Positions 43,797 to 53,263 of a stretch of DNA of 64,000 nucleotides are shown here, in pieces; position 1 is the stretch's first letter; the number at the start of each line of letters is the position of its first letter. Made by a program: the position numbers and the translations under genes. Below the pieces are notes generated by a model. The model saw nothing but the letters and a program-made list of their open reading frames with translations. It did no database searches and was not told the origin of the DNA. The stretch is from the NCBI GenBank assembly GCA_963612465.1, contig CAVDUV010000012.1:15301-79300 (forward strand). Reading direction: 5' to 3'. The DNA comes from Sodaliphilus sp963612465. GTDB taxonomy: Bacteria; Bacteroidota; Bacteroidia; Bacteroidales; Muribaculaceae.

Positions 43797-44435
43797 TCAA
43801 TCCTCTTTGGTCCAGGCGATGGTGAGCACGTGGTCGGGGCACACCTCGGTGATGAGGCCGAAGCCCACGCCCAGCCTCTCGCCACTGTGGCGCAGCGTGC
43901 CACCCATTTCCGGAGCTGAAAACGGATGCAGCACAAGCTGGTCGCGATAGTGCATGCCCTCGCGCACGCTCACAGCCTTGAACATGGCCTCCTTGGCAGT
44001 CCATGCCACCAGATGCGACAAGGCGTCGGCCGAATCAATCCATTGCTGCTCGGCAGCATTGAGAAACGCATCGCGCACGGCAGTGACCCGGCGGCCATGA
44101 TTCTCCACATCAATGCCCACATGGCCACGAGCGCCCACGGCCACGCACAGCTGAGTGCGCGTGTGGGCTATGCTCACGCTGCCGGGAAATCCCACGAGCC
44201 GTGGCGCACGGTCACCGTTGTGGGCAATAGCCACACTGGTTGAGCCAGTGATGCGGGCCACAAGCAACCTCTCGGCCAGCAGCTCACGCCGGCGACTGTC
44301 GGCCTTGGCATCGCACTGGCTCGGCAGATGTGCCAGCCGGCACATTTGCTCGAGTTGCTCAGGCGACTCGGTCAAGTTCCACCAGTGAAGGTCGACCTGC
44401 GGTTCGGGATAGTGAGTGGTGCAAATGAATGGCAT
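43797..44435 (-). CDS. 4'-phosphopantetheinyl transferase superfamily protein
   Basis: 212 residues, the Sfp-type length. The two family signatures are intact: GHVGIDVENHGRR (Mg-binding Asp/Glu) and LVAWTAKEAMFKAV (WxxKEA). The enzyme moves phosphopantetheine from coenzyme A to a serine of carrier proteins. Single-copy Sfp-type enzymes in Bacteroidota activate fatty-acid or secondary-metabolite carriers; which one is open. It lies 101 bases after gldE on the same strand. A small 7-bp hairpin (44469-44492) lies between the two genes. Confidence 0.92.
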   Translation of the reverse strand: MPFICTTHYPEPQVDLHWWNLTESPEQLEQMCRLAHLPSQCDAKADSRRRELLAERLLVARITGSTSVAIAHNGDRAPRLVGFPGSVSIAHTRTQLCVAVGARGHVGIDVENHGRRVTAVRDAFLNAAEQQWIDSADALSHLVAWTAKEAMFKAVSVREGMHYRDQLVLHPFSAPEMGGTLRHSGERLGVGFGLITEVCPDHVLTIAWTKED

Positions 44436-44468
44436 AGTGTATGCGCGTGTGTGTATAAGCAGAATGAA

Positions 44469-44492
44469 TAAAGACTGATGCGTGCGTCTTTA
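44469..44492 (-). terminator. Weak hairpin between gldE and the transferase gene
   Basis: TAAAGAC (44469-44475) pairs with GTCTTTA (44486-44492), followed on the minus strand by TTCATTC. It could be a partial terminator or processing site below the gldE stop at 44537. Confidence 0.3.
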
Positions 44493-44536
44493 TATATAAT
44501 AATGTGTAACCCTGGCTGTGGGGATTCAGTGACGCA

Positions 44537-45907
44537 TCACTGCTTTGACAGCAGATGAACCCGCACCTTGGCAATGCGGTGCCGCTTCACCTTGAGAATC
44601 TGGAACTCACAACCGCCACACGTCACGGTTTCCTTCTCGTCAAGGAAATCGCCCTTAATGTCGAGCAACAGCCCGGCCAGCGTCTCGGCCTCCTCGGTGT
44701 GGTCAGCGAAAGCATCCTCGCTCACGCCCGTAACCTCGAAGAAGTCGCTAAGCTGCGTCTTGCCGTTGAATATATAGGTGTCCTTGTCGACCTTGCTGTA
44801 GAATTTCTCCTCGGTGTCATATTCATCGTCGATTTCGCCCACGATTTCCTCAATCACATCTTCGAGCGTGGCAATGCCCTGCGTGCATCCGAACTCATCG
44901 ACCACGATGGCCATGTGGCGGCGCTTGGTGCGGAAGTCCTGCAGCAAGTCGTCGATGCGTCGAGTCTCAGGCACGAAATGCGCCGGGCGCACGAGAGAGT
45001 GCCAGTCGAAGCCCGGGTCGCGGCTGTCGATATAGGGCAAGAGGTCTTTGGCATAAAGCACACCGCGAATGTTGTCGGGGTTGTCCTCATAGACGGGCAT
45101 GCGCGAATAGCCGTTCTCGACCACTATTTTGAGCACATCGTCGAAAGTCGAGCCGTAGTCGACGTCGACCACATCGACCCTGGGGCGCATGATTTCAGAC
45201 ACCGTCTTGTCGCCAAACTTCAAGATACCCTCAAGAATGTCTTTCTCGTCGGCATTTTTCACATCACTTGCCTCAAGAGCCTTCGAAAGGTCGTCCATCG
45301 AGATGTTGTCGGCCCGCTTTGTGACCACTTTGTTGACAATGAAGGTGCTTTTCACCATCAGCTTCGACACCGGCGAGAGCAAGGTGCACATCACTTGCAG
45401 CGGAGTGGCCACACGCACGGCAAAGCCCACATTGTTGTTGCTGGCATAGAGCTTGGGCAGCACCTCGCCGAAAAGGAGAATGAGGAACGTGAGAATCACC
45501 GTCTGCACAAGGAAATTGGCCACGGCACTGTTGAACGTGAAAATCTGGTTCATGGCATGGTTGAGCACAACCACTACCATCACATTGACCAGATTGTTGC
45601 CGATAAGGATGGTGGCAAGGAGTTTTTCGGGATTGGCCAGTAGCTTCTGCACCTGCTGGCGCTTGTCGTCGCTGTCGATTGAGGCGATGTCGTCGCGCGA
45701 GAGTGAGAAATAGGCTATTTCAGAGCCAGAGTTGAAAGCCGACAAAATAAGGCCTATCAAGGCCACCGCAATGGCAATGATGCTGCTCAAGCTGGGAGTG
45801 TTGACGACAATGGCCTGCGAGGCCTGTTGAGCGGCAAGAAGTAGCGTCAGAACGCACGATAAAGGATCCGGGTCCAAAAAATCAGAAAATTTAGGTTTCA
45901 CAATCAT
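44537..45907 (-). CDS. gldE: Gliding-motility-type CBS/CorC protein GldE
   Basis: 456 residues. Four hydrophobic segments form a CNNM/DUF21 domain (about 35-195), a CBS pair follows (about 215-345, with VSEIMRPRVDVVDVD and IVVDEFGCTQGIATLEDVIEEIVGEI in pattern), and a C-terminal CorC/HlyC domain ends near 450. GldE is the Bacteroidota member of this group, found with gliding/T9SS genes in Flavobacterium and in non-motile Bacteroidales. CNNM/CorC proteins bind nucleotides and are linked to Mg efflux. The gene is divergent from the DUF6377 regulator across 289 bases and has its own -7 box. Confidence 0.88.
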   Translation of the reverse strand: MIVKPKFSDFLDPDPLSCVLTLLLAAQQASQAIVVNTPSLSSIIAIAVALIGLILSAFNSGSEIAYFSLSRDDIASIDSDDKRQQVQKLLANPEKLLATILIGNNLVNVMVVVVLNHAMNQIFTFNSAVANFLVQTVILTFLILLFGEVLPKLYASNNNVGFAVRVATPLQVMCTLLSPVSKLMVKSTFIVNKVVTKRADNISMDDLSKALEASDVKNADEKDILEGILKFGDKTVSEIMRPRVDVVDVDYGSTFDDVLKIVVENGYSRMPVYEDNPDNIRGVLYAKDLLPYIDSRDPGFDWHSLVRPAHFVPETRRIDDLLQDFRTKRRHMAIVVDEFGCTQGIATLEDVIEEIVGEIDDEYDTEEKFYSKVDKDTYIFNGKTQLSDFFEVTGVSEDAFADHTEEAETLAGLLLDIKGDFLDEKETVTCGGCEFQILKVKRHRIAKVRVHLLSKQ

Positions 45908-45990
45908 GCGCCGGCATGCGTCACGGCTTTTTCAAGAGCCATGCCGCCGCACTTGCGGCGCACCGGAGAGCGCAATGCACAACTCCGCCA

Positions 45991-45998
45991 CAAAGTTA
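45991..45998 (-). promoter_or_regulatory. -7 element for gldE
   Basis: TAACTTTG on the minus strand, 84 bases above the gldE ATG. No clear TTTG at -33. It lies back to back with the DUF6377 promoter at 46158-46165. Confidence 0.5.
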
Positions 45999-46157
45999 CA
46001 AACATTTTTCCAAAAACCACAGCCATTGCACCACCGCTTTTCGCAGTGGCACGAAGACGGCCTAAAAACCGCAACTGCAACACCGGCAACGCAGGCCAAA
46101 AAAGGCGAAAAAGGAACAGAAACGGCGCATTTTACATAAATTTAACAGAAAATGTGT

Positions 46158-46165
46158 TATCTTTG
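46158..46165 (+). promoter_or_regulatory. -7 element for the DUF6377 regulator
   Basis: TATCTTTG, a perfect Bacteroidota -7 box. The start would be near 46172, leaving a 25-base leader. The -33 region (TTTACATAA) is a weak match. Confidence 0.6.
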
Positions 46166-46196
46166 TGAACTTGTTACATTCACATTACTTTAATTA

Positions 46197-48002
46197 ATGT
46201 ATATGACGACATCGCATCGTTTGCTAAACCTTCTATCAATCCGCCCACACACATCACTCTGGATAACAGCCGTGATGCTTGCATGCACGCTGTGCCTGCA
46301 AGCACAGCCATCGCTTGTGGGCTCAATCAACAGGATGCGCATACTCAGCATGAAAAGCGAGTTTGAGGCAAAGCCGGCAAGCTATTGCAGGCAAGTGCGC
46401 AACGAAGTGAAGCCCTATATAGAAGCCGTGAACAAGGCACTGGCCGACACGGCTCGATGCAACCACAAGCGCGACAGCCTGATTCAGACGCTGAAAGCTA
46501 AAGAGGAAAACGCACACACCGACAAGGACAAGCTGGCCATAGGCAAACAGCTCTATGACCAATACGTGAACCTGAATTTCGAGACCGCCTACATGACGGC
46601 ACGGCAATGTGAAAAGTGGGCTCGGCAAGAAGGTGACGCCAACGAGACGGCCGAGGCCCAAATAATGCAGGCAAGCGCATTTGCCAACAGCGGATTCTTC
46701 CGCGAGGCATCGGAAACGCTGCAGCAAATCAAGCTCGACGGCTGCACCAACGAAGTGCGCATAAAATACTTGACCACGGCATTCAACCTTGAGTTTGAGA
46801 ACGGATTCTACACCCCCTACCGCATACTGCCCCACAACACCTACCTGGCACACATGCAGCAATACTACAACGAGATGCAGAAGCTGGTGTCGGCCGATTC
46901 TTACATACTCGACGACATGCGGGTGAAAATGTGCTTCCACCAAAGCAAATATGACGAGGCCGTGGCCCACAGCAAGATTCTGCTGGCCAAGCTGTCGCCC
47001 AAATCACCATACTACGGCTACGCCTTGGGCAACATGGGCTATAACTACATGGGCGCCAAGCAATACACAGATGCGGCACGATGCATAAGCCAATCGGCCA
47101 TACTGGGCATAAAAGAGGGGTCGTACACCTATCCGGCCATGCGCAAAATGGCTGAGCTGGCATTCATTGTGGGCGACATACCACATTCCTACCGCATGAT
47201 AAGCGTGGCCATGAGCAACGCCGATTTCACACACTCACGCTACCGATATGCCGAGATTGCCGCCAGTTACCCAAAGATTGACAAGGAAATGTATGCCTAC
47301 ACCCAGCGGCAAAAAGCATGGCTCACCATGGGACTCGTGGGGCTGCTGGCCATCACGGTGTGCCTGGTGGTGATGGTGGTGGTGATGCTGAAACAGCACA
47401 AGAAACTGCACTGGCAAAAAAAGCTCATCGAAGAGCAGATGGGCAAACTCAGCGACAAGAGCAGCCAAATAGAGAAAATCAACGGCGAGCTGCTTGAGGC
47501 CGGCCAGGTGAAGGAAGTGGTGCTCGGCCAACTGATAGTGGCAAGCGCCAATCACCAGACGGCACTCAAGAAATTGCGCAAAGAAGTGCTGCGCCGCCTC
47601 ACGGTGAAAGACTACGACGGGCTGCGCAAGGTGTTTGAGAGCCAAAACAGCGATGCCTTCGACGCCTTCTACCAGCTCGACCAGATATTGCTCATGCTCT
47701 TCCCGCAATTTGCCGAAAAGTTCAACGCACTGCTGCGCCCCGACTGCCAGCTGACCCTGAAGCACGGCGAGCGCCTGTCGACCGAGATGCGCATCTTTGC
47801 CCTCATACGCCTGGGCATCACCAAGAACGACGACATAGCACAGTCGCTCGACTACTCGGTGAACACCGTGAAGAGTTACAAGACGCGAGTGCTCAATGCA
47901 TCGCTATACTCCAAGGAAGAATTCTACTACAGGCTCAACCACGACATCGTGACCGGCGACGAAGAAACCCCAAAAAACGACACCCCGCCCCGTCACGAAT
48001 AG
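46197..48002 (+). CDS. DUF6377-type membrane-bound transcriptional regulator with TPR repeats
   Basis: 601 residues. The N-terminal signal-anchor is followed by a periplasmic region of TPR-like helices (about 100-370), one membrane segment (about 375-398, LTMGLVGLLAITVCLVVMVV), a coiled coil (about 400-445) and a cytoplasmic C-terminus with a LuxR-like helix-turn-helix (about 525-590, IRLGITKNDDIAQSLDYSVNTVKSYK). DUF6377 regulators commonly sit upstream of SusC/SusD loci. The gene precedes the receptor-like gene by 198 bases, which has its own promoter. It probably senses an envelope signal and switches on that unit. An alternative start is the ATG at 46203. Confidence 0.87.
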   Translation: MYMTTSHRLLNLLSIRPHTSLWITAVMLACTLCLQAQPSLVGSINRMRILSMKSEFEAKPASYCRQVRNEVKPYIEAVNKALADTARCNHKRDSLIQTLKAKEENAHTDKDKLAIGKQLYDQYVNLNFETAYMTARQCEKWARQEGDANETAEAQIMQASAFANSGFFREASETLQQIKLDGCTNEVRIKYLTTAFNLEFENGFYTPYRILPHNTYLAHMQQYYNEMQKLVSADSYILDDMRVKMCFHQSKYDEAVAHSKILLAKLSPKSPYYGYALGNMGYNYMGAKQYTDAARCISQSAILGIKEGSYTYPAMRKMAELAFIVGDIPHSYRMISVAMSNADFTHSRYRYAEIAASYPKIDKEMYAYTQRQKAWLTMGLVGLLAITVCLVVMVVVMLKQHKKLHWQKKLIEEQMGKLSDKSSQIEKINGELLEAGQVKEVVLGQLIVASANHQTALKKLRKEVLRRLTVKDYDGLRKVFESQNSDAFDAFYQLDQILLMLFPQFAEKFNALLRPDCQLTLKHGERLSTEMRIFALIRLGITKNDDIAQSLDYSVNTVKSYKTRVLNASLYSKEEFYYRLNHDIVTGDEETPKNDTPPRHE

Positions 48003-48107
48003 AAAAATTTATATAAAACAGGGTATATATTAACGAATAAAAACAAATAGCAACCACTTGAGGCACTGCATTATAAAGATGGAATAAAGTCTATATACCG
48101 TATATTT

Positions 48108-48139
48108 TTTGTTGAAGATTTGCAAGCCGCATAATTTTG
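48108..48139 (+). promoter_or_regulatory. Promoter of the receptor-esterase unit
   Basis: TTTG (48108-48111), exactly 20 bases, then TAATTTTG (48132-48139): a perfect consensus. The start would be near 48146 and the leader about 54 bases. Confidence 0.85.
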
Positions 48140-48199
48140 CCATCGTAAGCTAAACAATGCGATTTTACAAATATCAAACAACTAAAAACTATACGATTT

Positions 48200-50401
48200 A
48201 TGAGAAAGCGATTTTATCTCATCCCAACCCTATTATTAACTATTGCCTGCACAGCCAACGCAGCTACCAAAGCTCCCAAACAGGCAGCAGACACAGCTAA
48301 GACAAGCAGTGACCACGGCGTGATGCTCAACGCAAAAGATGCCACAGAGCCCCGCCAAGTAGAAATCGGTCTTCCTATGACCTACACAGCAGTGTCGGTC
48401 GACGGAGTACCCGCAGTGAACTATTACTGGCCCAACACCACCAGCAACCACTGGCGCGGTGAGCAGCTTCTTGCCAAGCAAGGACTGCAGAACATCTCAA
48501 CCACAGCCATCCGCTTCGGTGAAATTGGCTACGGCGTAGACTCATATATGGAACGCGGTGGCGAGAAGTTCAAGGGTAAAGTAAAATACCAGACCAACAT
48601 CTACGGTGCCCAGCAATTCGACATCAACCTCTCGGGCAAGCTGGCCAAGAAGACATACTACACACTTAGCGTGTATCAAAACTTCGATCCCGGAAGCTTC
48701 GACCTGAAGTTCACCAACTTCATCGACCGCGCACAGTTCTACACTGCCGGTATCACCCACCTGTTCAACAACGACAAGGGCCGCTTCAGCCTCTTCTACA
48801 AATACACCCAGACCCACCCGCTCACAGGCTCGGCCAACTATGCGCCCTTCACCTATGACGGCAACGGCAAGGTGAGCGAGGTGAAAGGCTTCCGCATGGG
48901 CCGCGACAGCTATCTGCCCGTTGACGGTATGATGCAGTATCGCGACGTGAAGACCGGCGAGCTCGTGACCAACAACCTCTACGACATCATCAAGGCCAAC
49001 ACCCACGAGGCAACAGCACTGTTCGACTATCAGTTCGATCCGTCGCTCTCACTCGCAGTTAAGGCTAAAGTATCAACTTCGAAAGGCCACAGCGGCGACC
49101 AACTCACCATGGGCTTCTATGAGGATGCCGACGCAGTGTATGCCGACAACGGCGAGGCCTTCCACGGCACCATCCAGCGCCGTCTGGCCCAGATCAACGC
49201 CTTCACCGCCACCGACGCAATGTTTATTACCGAGGTGACCAAGAAGACCGACAACCACAAGTGGATTTTCGGTTTCAACGAGCTCTACACCTACATCGAC
49301 TATGCCCGCAGCACCACTCAGTACTACCACGAAGTGGCTCCCAACCCCCGCAAGCTCATCTACAACGGTCAGCAATATGCCAACCTCAACGGCTCTACCG
49401 AGTATGACCACGGCCACGAGAACAAGTTGGCCCTGTATGTGAACGACACTTGGAAAGTATCGCCCAACTTCCGCACCAGCTATGGCGCACGCCTCGAGCT
49501 CTACAACCTGGGCGTTGACTACATTCCCGTATCACGCTTCTCTGACATCTACCTCGGCGCTAAGGATGCTGAAGGCAACACAGTGGGTACCGTTCACCAC
49601 AACAACACCGGCTTGAACTACGCAGTGTCACTGGCTCCGACCTACAACATCACCCACGCATTCGGCTTGACCGGTGAGATTAACTTCCTGCAGCAGTATC
49701 GTCACCTTGAGGCTTACTCAGGTACAACCCTGCCCTACTACAACCACCGTCCGTTCATCCTTGGCCGTGCCGGTATCTTCTACAACTGCGACTTCGTGAA
49801 CCTGGTATCACAATTCACCTATGCACGCCGCACCAACGACTACAGCCGCCTGACAGTGATGAGCGACGACCCCAACCAAGACCCCGTGATGGTGGGCGCA
49901 TCAAGCGGTATCCAGACTATGGGCTGGACCACCGACGCAATGTTCACTCCGTTCAAGGGCTTCAAGTTCCACGTGATGTTCACTTACCAGAACCCCAAAT
50001 ACACCGGCTACAAGTTCACAGCATTCAACAAGGAATACGACTTCAGCGACAAGACCGTCACCAAGCAGTCTAAGATTATCGTTGAGCTCGACCCCAGCTA
50101 CACTTACGACCGCTTCAACATTTGGGCATCGTTCCGCTACTACAGCAAGCAGTACGCCAACGTGGGTAACTCAGTTTACTTCCAGGGCCGTTGGGAGACA
50201 TTTGCCGGTGCAAGCTACAAGCTGAACAAGTACTTCACATTCAACGTCAACGTGGTTAACTTCCTCAACCAGACTGGTGCCCAGGGCACAATCCCCGGCT
50301 CAGAGCTGATTACCGACGGTTCACAATATGCAGGCGCACTCATGGCAGGCAACTACATCCGTCCGTTCACTGTTGAATTCGGTGCCAAGATCAATTTCTA
50401 A
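48200..50401 (+). CDS. TonB-dependent-receptor-like outer membrane barrel without a visible plug
   Basis: 733 residues. A signal peptide (about 1-21) leads directly into a barrel-like sequence of alternating aromatic strands that ends in EFGAKINF, the C-terminal Phe typical of outer-membrane barrels. The barrel resembles TonB-dependent receptors (YGARLELYNLGVDYIPV; LGRAGIFYNCDFVNLVSQF in pattern). I see neither a carboxypeptidase-like N-terminal domain nor the plug motif VxGVPxxNIxSIEVL; full receptors are ~900-1100 residues. No SusD gene follows. The CE1-like esterase gene comes 78 bases later and shares the promoter. The transported ligand is unknown, and a porin-like role is possible. Confidence 0.62.
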   Translation: MRKRFYLIPTLLLTIACTANAATKAPKQAADTAKTSSDHGVMLNAKDATEPRQVEIGLPMTYTAVSVDGVPAVNYYWPNTTSNHWRGEQLLAKQGLQNISTTAIRFGEIGYGVDSYMERGGEKFKGKVKYQTNIYGAQQFDINLSGKLAKKTYYTLSVYQNFDPGSFDLKFTNFIDRAQFYTAGITHLFNNDKGRFSLFYKYTQTHPLTGSANYAPFTYDGNGKVSEVKGFRMGRDSYLPVDGMMQYRDVKTGELVTNNLYDIIKANTHEATALFDYQFDPSLSLAVKAKVSTSKGHSGDQLTMGFYEDADAVYADNGEAFHGTIQRRLAQINAFTATDAMFITEVTKKTDNHKWIFGFNELYTYIDYARSTTQYYHEVAPNPRKLIYNGQQYANLNGSTEYDHGHENKLALYVNDTWKVSPNFRTSYGARLELYNLGVDYIPVSRFSDIYLGAKDAEGNTVGTVHHNNTGLNYAVSLAPTYNITHAFGLTGEINFLQQYRHLEAYSGTTLPYYNHRPFILGRAGIFYNCDFVNLVSQFTYARRTNDYSRLTVMSDDPNQDPVMVGASSGIQTMGWTTDAMFTPFKGFKFHVMFTYQNPKYTGYKFTAFNKEYDFSDKTVTKQSKIIVELDPSYTYDRFNIWASFRYYSKQYANVGNSVYFQGRWETFAGASYKLNKYFTFNVNVVNFLNQTGAQGTIPGSELITDGSQYAGALMAGNYIRPFTVEFGAKINF

Positions 50402-50479
50402 TCAGCATTAGAACAAGCAAACGCACAAATCAATATAACTAATTTTCAACCATTCAATTAATCAAAAAAAAGACATATT

Positions 50480-51652
50480 ATGAAAAAATGTCTAGTTTCA
50501 ATGTTAGTGCTCTTTGCAGCAATGAGCGTTAACGCACAGCAGAACATTTCGTTCCGCGAGGGCAAACTGGTATCACCTCAAGTTAATCCCGACCATTCAG
50601 TTACATTCCGCCTCGTGGCACCCAAGGCAAAGAGCGTGAAAGTGCTTGCCGACTGGGAGCAGAACAACGGCGAAGGCACCATGACCAAAGGCAAAGACGG
50701 AGTGTGGACTTACACAACACCCCAAATTGCTTCTGAGATGTATACTTACCGCTTCAACGTGGACGGTGTGGTGAGCATCGACCCCGTGAACCCCTTCACT
50801 CGCCGCGATGTGGGCAACGTGTTCAGCATCTTCTACGTGGGTGATGGCTGCGCCGACGAATATCAAGTACACCAAGTGCCTCACGGCCAGGTGCGCACAG
50901 TGTGGTATCACTCTAACGCAGTGAACGAAGACCGCCGCATGAACGTGTATCTGCCCGCTTCTTACGGCAAGAGCGAAGAGAAATATCCTGTGTTCTACCT
51001 GCTCCACGGTAGCGGTGGCGACGAGAACGCATGGCTCGAGCTCGGCAACATTGCCCGCATCATGGACAACCTCATTGCAGAGGGCAAGTGCAAACCTATG
51101 ATTGTGGTTATGCCTAACGGCAACTTCGGCAAGCAAGCAGCTGCTGGCGAGACTTACGAGAACCTCGACTACAAGCCGGTGATGACTAACTTCCTCACAC
51201 ACTACAAAGATGGTCTTTATGAGACAGCTTTCACTGAGATCGTGAACTTTGTTGACGCAACCTACAACACCATCCCCGACAAAGACCACCGCGCTATCGC
51301 AGGTCTGTCGATGGGCGGCCTCCACACCCTGATGATCTCGGCTAACTACCCCGACCTGTTCAACTATGTGGGCCTTTACTCAGCTGGTGTTGACTTCACT
51401 CAAATCAACATGGAATCGATTCCCGCATATGCTAACCTCGACGGCAAGCTGGCTGCTCAGGCACAAAAGGGCGTTAAGCTCTACTGGATTGCTTGCGGCA
51501 ACGCCGACCGCCTCATGGCCCACAACAAGCTTCTGATGGACCGCATGGACAAGGCTGGCCTCAAATACACTTTCCACGAAAGCTCTCGCGGCCACCTCTG
51601 GAGCAACTGGCGTCAGTACTCACTGCTGTTCATCCCGCAACTGTTCAAATAA
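50480..51652 (+). CDS. Exported CE1-like esterase with N-terminal E-set domain
   Basis: 390 residues. Signal peptide about 1-19. The N-terminal ~100 residues form an E-set/CBM48-like beta-sandwich (VTFRLVAPKAKSVKVLADW). The C-terminal domain (about 140-390) is an alpha/beta-hydrolase of the CE1 type: LLHGSGGDENAW, nucleophile in AIAGLSMGGLHTL (Ser ~276), and catalytic His in SRGHLWSNWR (~371). This architecture is that of feruloyl and acetyl-xylan esterases in Bacteroidota polysaccharide loci. It is 78 bases downstream of the receptor-like gene. It would deacylate glycans that the receptor imports; that link is inference from the shared unit. Confidence 0.93.
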   Translation: MKKCLVSMLVLFAAMSVNAQQNISFREGKLVSPQVNPDHSVTFRLVAPKAKSVKVLADWEQNNGEGTMTKGKDGVWTYTTPQIASEMYTYRFNVDGVVSIDPVNPFTRRDVGNVFSIFYVGDGCADEYQVHQVPHGQVRTVWYHSNAVNEDRRMNVYLPASYGKSEEKYPVFYLLHGSGGDENAWLELGNIARIMDNLIAEGKCKPMIVVMPNGNFGKQAAAGETYENLDYKPVMTNFLTHYKDGLYETAFTEIVNFVDATYNTIPDKDHRAIAGLSMGGLHTLMISANYPDLFNYVGLYSAGVDFTQINMESIPAYANLDGKLAAQAQKGVKLYWIACGNADRLMAHNKLLMDRMDKAGLKYTFHESSRGHLWSNWRQYSLLFIPQLFK

Positions 51653-51696
51653 ATCAGCGAGCACAGAGTTGTTTTAATAAATAATATGTAAAAGGG

Positions 51697-51731
51697 AGGA
51701 GCGATGATTAATAGTCATCGCTCCTTTTTTT
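51697..51731 (+). terminator. Strong terminator of the receptor-esterase unit
   Basis: AGGAGCGATGA (51697-51707) pairs with TCATCGCTCCT (51715-51725) over 7 bases, followed by a run of seven Ts (51725-51731). Confidence 0.9.
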
Positions 51732-51820
51732 GTGTATCCGCACAAGCCTCCCAAAAGCAGTTGCCATAATGCTTGAGGCAGGCAATATTTTCAATTATGG
51801 GGTTGAAATTACCGCTCCGA

Positions 51821-51852
51821 TTTGAATAAGTTGGCAGCATGGACTATCTTTG
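51821..51852 (+). promoter_or_regulatory. Promoter of the DUF3078-led operon
   Basis: TTTG (51821-51824), exactly 20 bases, TATCTTTG (51845-51852). Transcription would start near 51859. Confidence 0.85.
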
Positions 51853-51931
51853 CAAAACAGGCGAATGAGCCGCGCACTCACGCCATGTGCCGATAGCCAA
51901 GTTGGCCCATGCGCAATTTTCTTATCACGAC

Positions 51932-53251
51932 ATGAATAAAATTCTGCTTACCATATTATTATTGCTGGCAGCTGCCATGATGCCAATATCGGCACGTGGC
52001 CACAAGCCGTTGTTTGCCGTCAAAGAGCGCACAGTCACTGTGCCGCAACTGAAACTTGACGACTGGCGCACATTGAACTACGACTCGGTGAAACTGCGCC
52101 CAAGCGGACTGTTCATGCCACTAATCTACAGCAAGTTCAAGCAGTTTGCAGCCGACAGTGCTAATATTGCGCCCAATGGGGCCCACGCCACAGGGCTTGG
52201 CTGCCACAGCGAGTGGCTCGACTCAGTGAGCAGCGCGCAAAACCGGGTTGCAAGCACGCGCTTCAGCGCAATGCTCAAGCACCCCGAGCTCGTGCGCTAC
52301 AACATGGAAAAACTGCCCGAGCCGCCAAAAGAATATGTGGTGAAAGCCGACCCCTCGCGCAACAAGCTCTCAATCGACCCCTTCACGCCCGACAACTCGA
52401 AGCCGGGCCAACCCATTGACCGGCGCCAATTCAAGCGCCGCAACTGGCTTCACACATTCACCAGCTCGCTGCACTTCACACAGGCATTCATCAGCGACAA
52501 CTGGTATCAGGGCGGCGAGAACAACATCAACGTGCTTGGCGACGTGGAGTGGCAAGTGAACTTGAACCAGAATCTGCACCCCAACATACTGTTCAGCAAC
52601 ACGGTGCACTACAAGATAGGCATGATGACCGCCCACAGCGACAGTCTGCGCAACTACAGCATCAACGAAGACAACTTCCAGCTCAACACCAAATTCGGCT
52701 ACAAAGCCATCAAAAACTGGTATTACTCGGCTACGCTGCAATTTAAGACCCAGTTTTTCAATGCCTATAAGTCGAACACCCAACAAATGACAGCCTCGTT
52801 GCTGTCGCCTGGCGAGCTCAACCTTGGTCTTGGTATGACATATAACTATACCGACCCCAGAAAAGACAGGTCGGTATCGGTATCAGTGGCCCCGGCATCC
52901 TACAACCTGAAGATTTGCCGCGACATCACCAAACTCGACCCCACATCGTTTGGCATCGACGCAGGCCACCACACCAAACACAACTTCGGTTCCAACCTGG
53001 AATGCAAGTTCAGCTGGACATTCAATGCCAACATAGCCTGGACGGCACGTCTTTATGCCTTCACCGACTACAAGTATGTGCAAGGCGATTTTGAGAACAC
53101 CTTCGACTTCTCAATCACCCGGCACCTTGAAACCAGGCTGTATCTGCACCTACGCTACGACAAGTCGCACGCGCGTGACGTAGACTGGCGCTACTGGCAG
53201 CTGAAAGAAATTCTGAGCTTCGGCCTCACCTACCGGTTTGCCACCACTTAA
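51932..53251 (+). CDS. DUF3078-family outer membrane protein
   Basis: 439 residues from MNKILLTILLLLAAAMMPIS, a signal peptide; the frame is open 15 codons further to 51887. The family core is in the central part: HTFTSSLHFTQAFISDNWYQGGENN, then many aromatic strands such as LNTKFGYKAIKNWYYSATLQFKT in pattern, ending with a C-terminal YRFATT strand. DUF3078 proteins are Bacteroidota outer-membrane barrels of unknown function. It is the first gene of a tightly spaced operon (gap 12 to the next gene) under a perfect promoter. It may anchor or export the small envelope proteins encoded after it. Confidence 0.85.
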   Translation: MNKILLTILLLLAAAMMPISARGHKPLFAVKERTVTVPQLKLDDWRTLNYDSVKLRPSGLFMPLIYSKFKQFAADSANIAPNGAHATGLGCHSEWLDSVSSAQNRVASTRFSAMLKHPELVRYNMEKLPEPPKEYVVKADPSRNKLSIDPFTPDNSKPGQPIDRRQFKRRNWLHTFTSSLHFTQAFISDNWYQGGENNINVLGDVEWQVNLNQNLHPNILFSNTVHYKIGMMTAHSDSLRNYSINEDNFQLNTKFGYKAIKNWYYSATLQFKTQFFNAYKSNTQQMTASLLSPGELNLGLGMTYNYTDPRKDRSVSVSVAPASYNLKICRDITKLDPTSFGIDAGHHTKHNFGSNLECKFSWTFNANIAWTARLYAFTDYKYVQGDFENTFDFSITRHLETRLYLHLRYDKSHARDVDWRYWQLKEILSFGLTYRFATT

Positions 53252-53263
53252 AATCCACGACAC

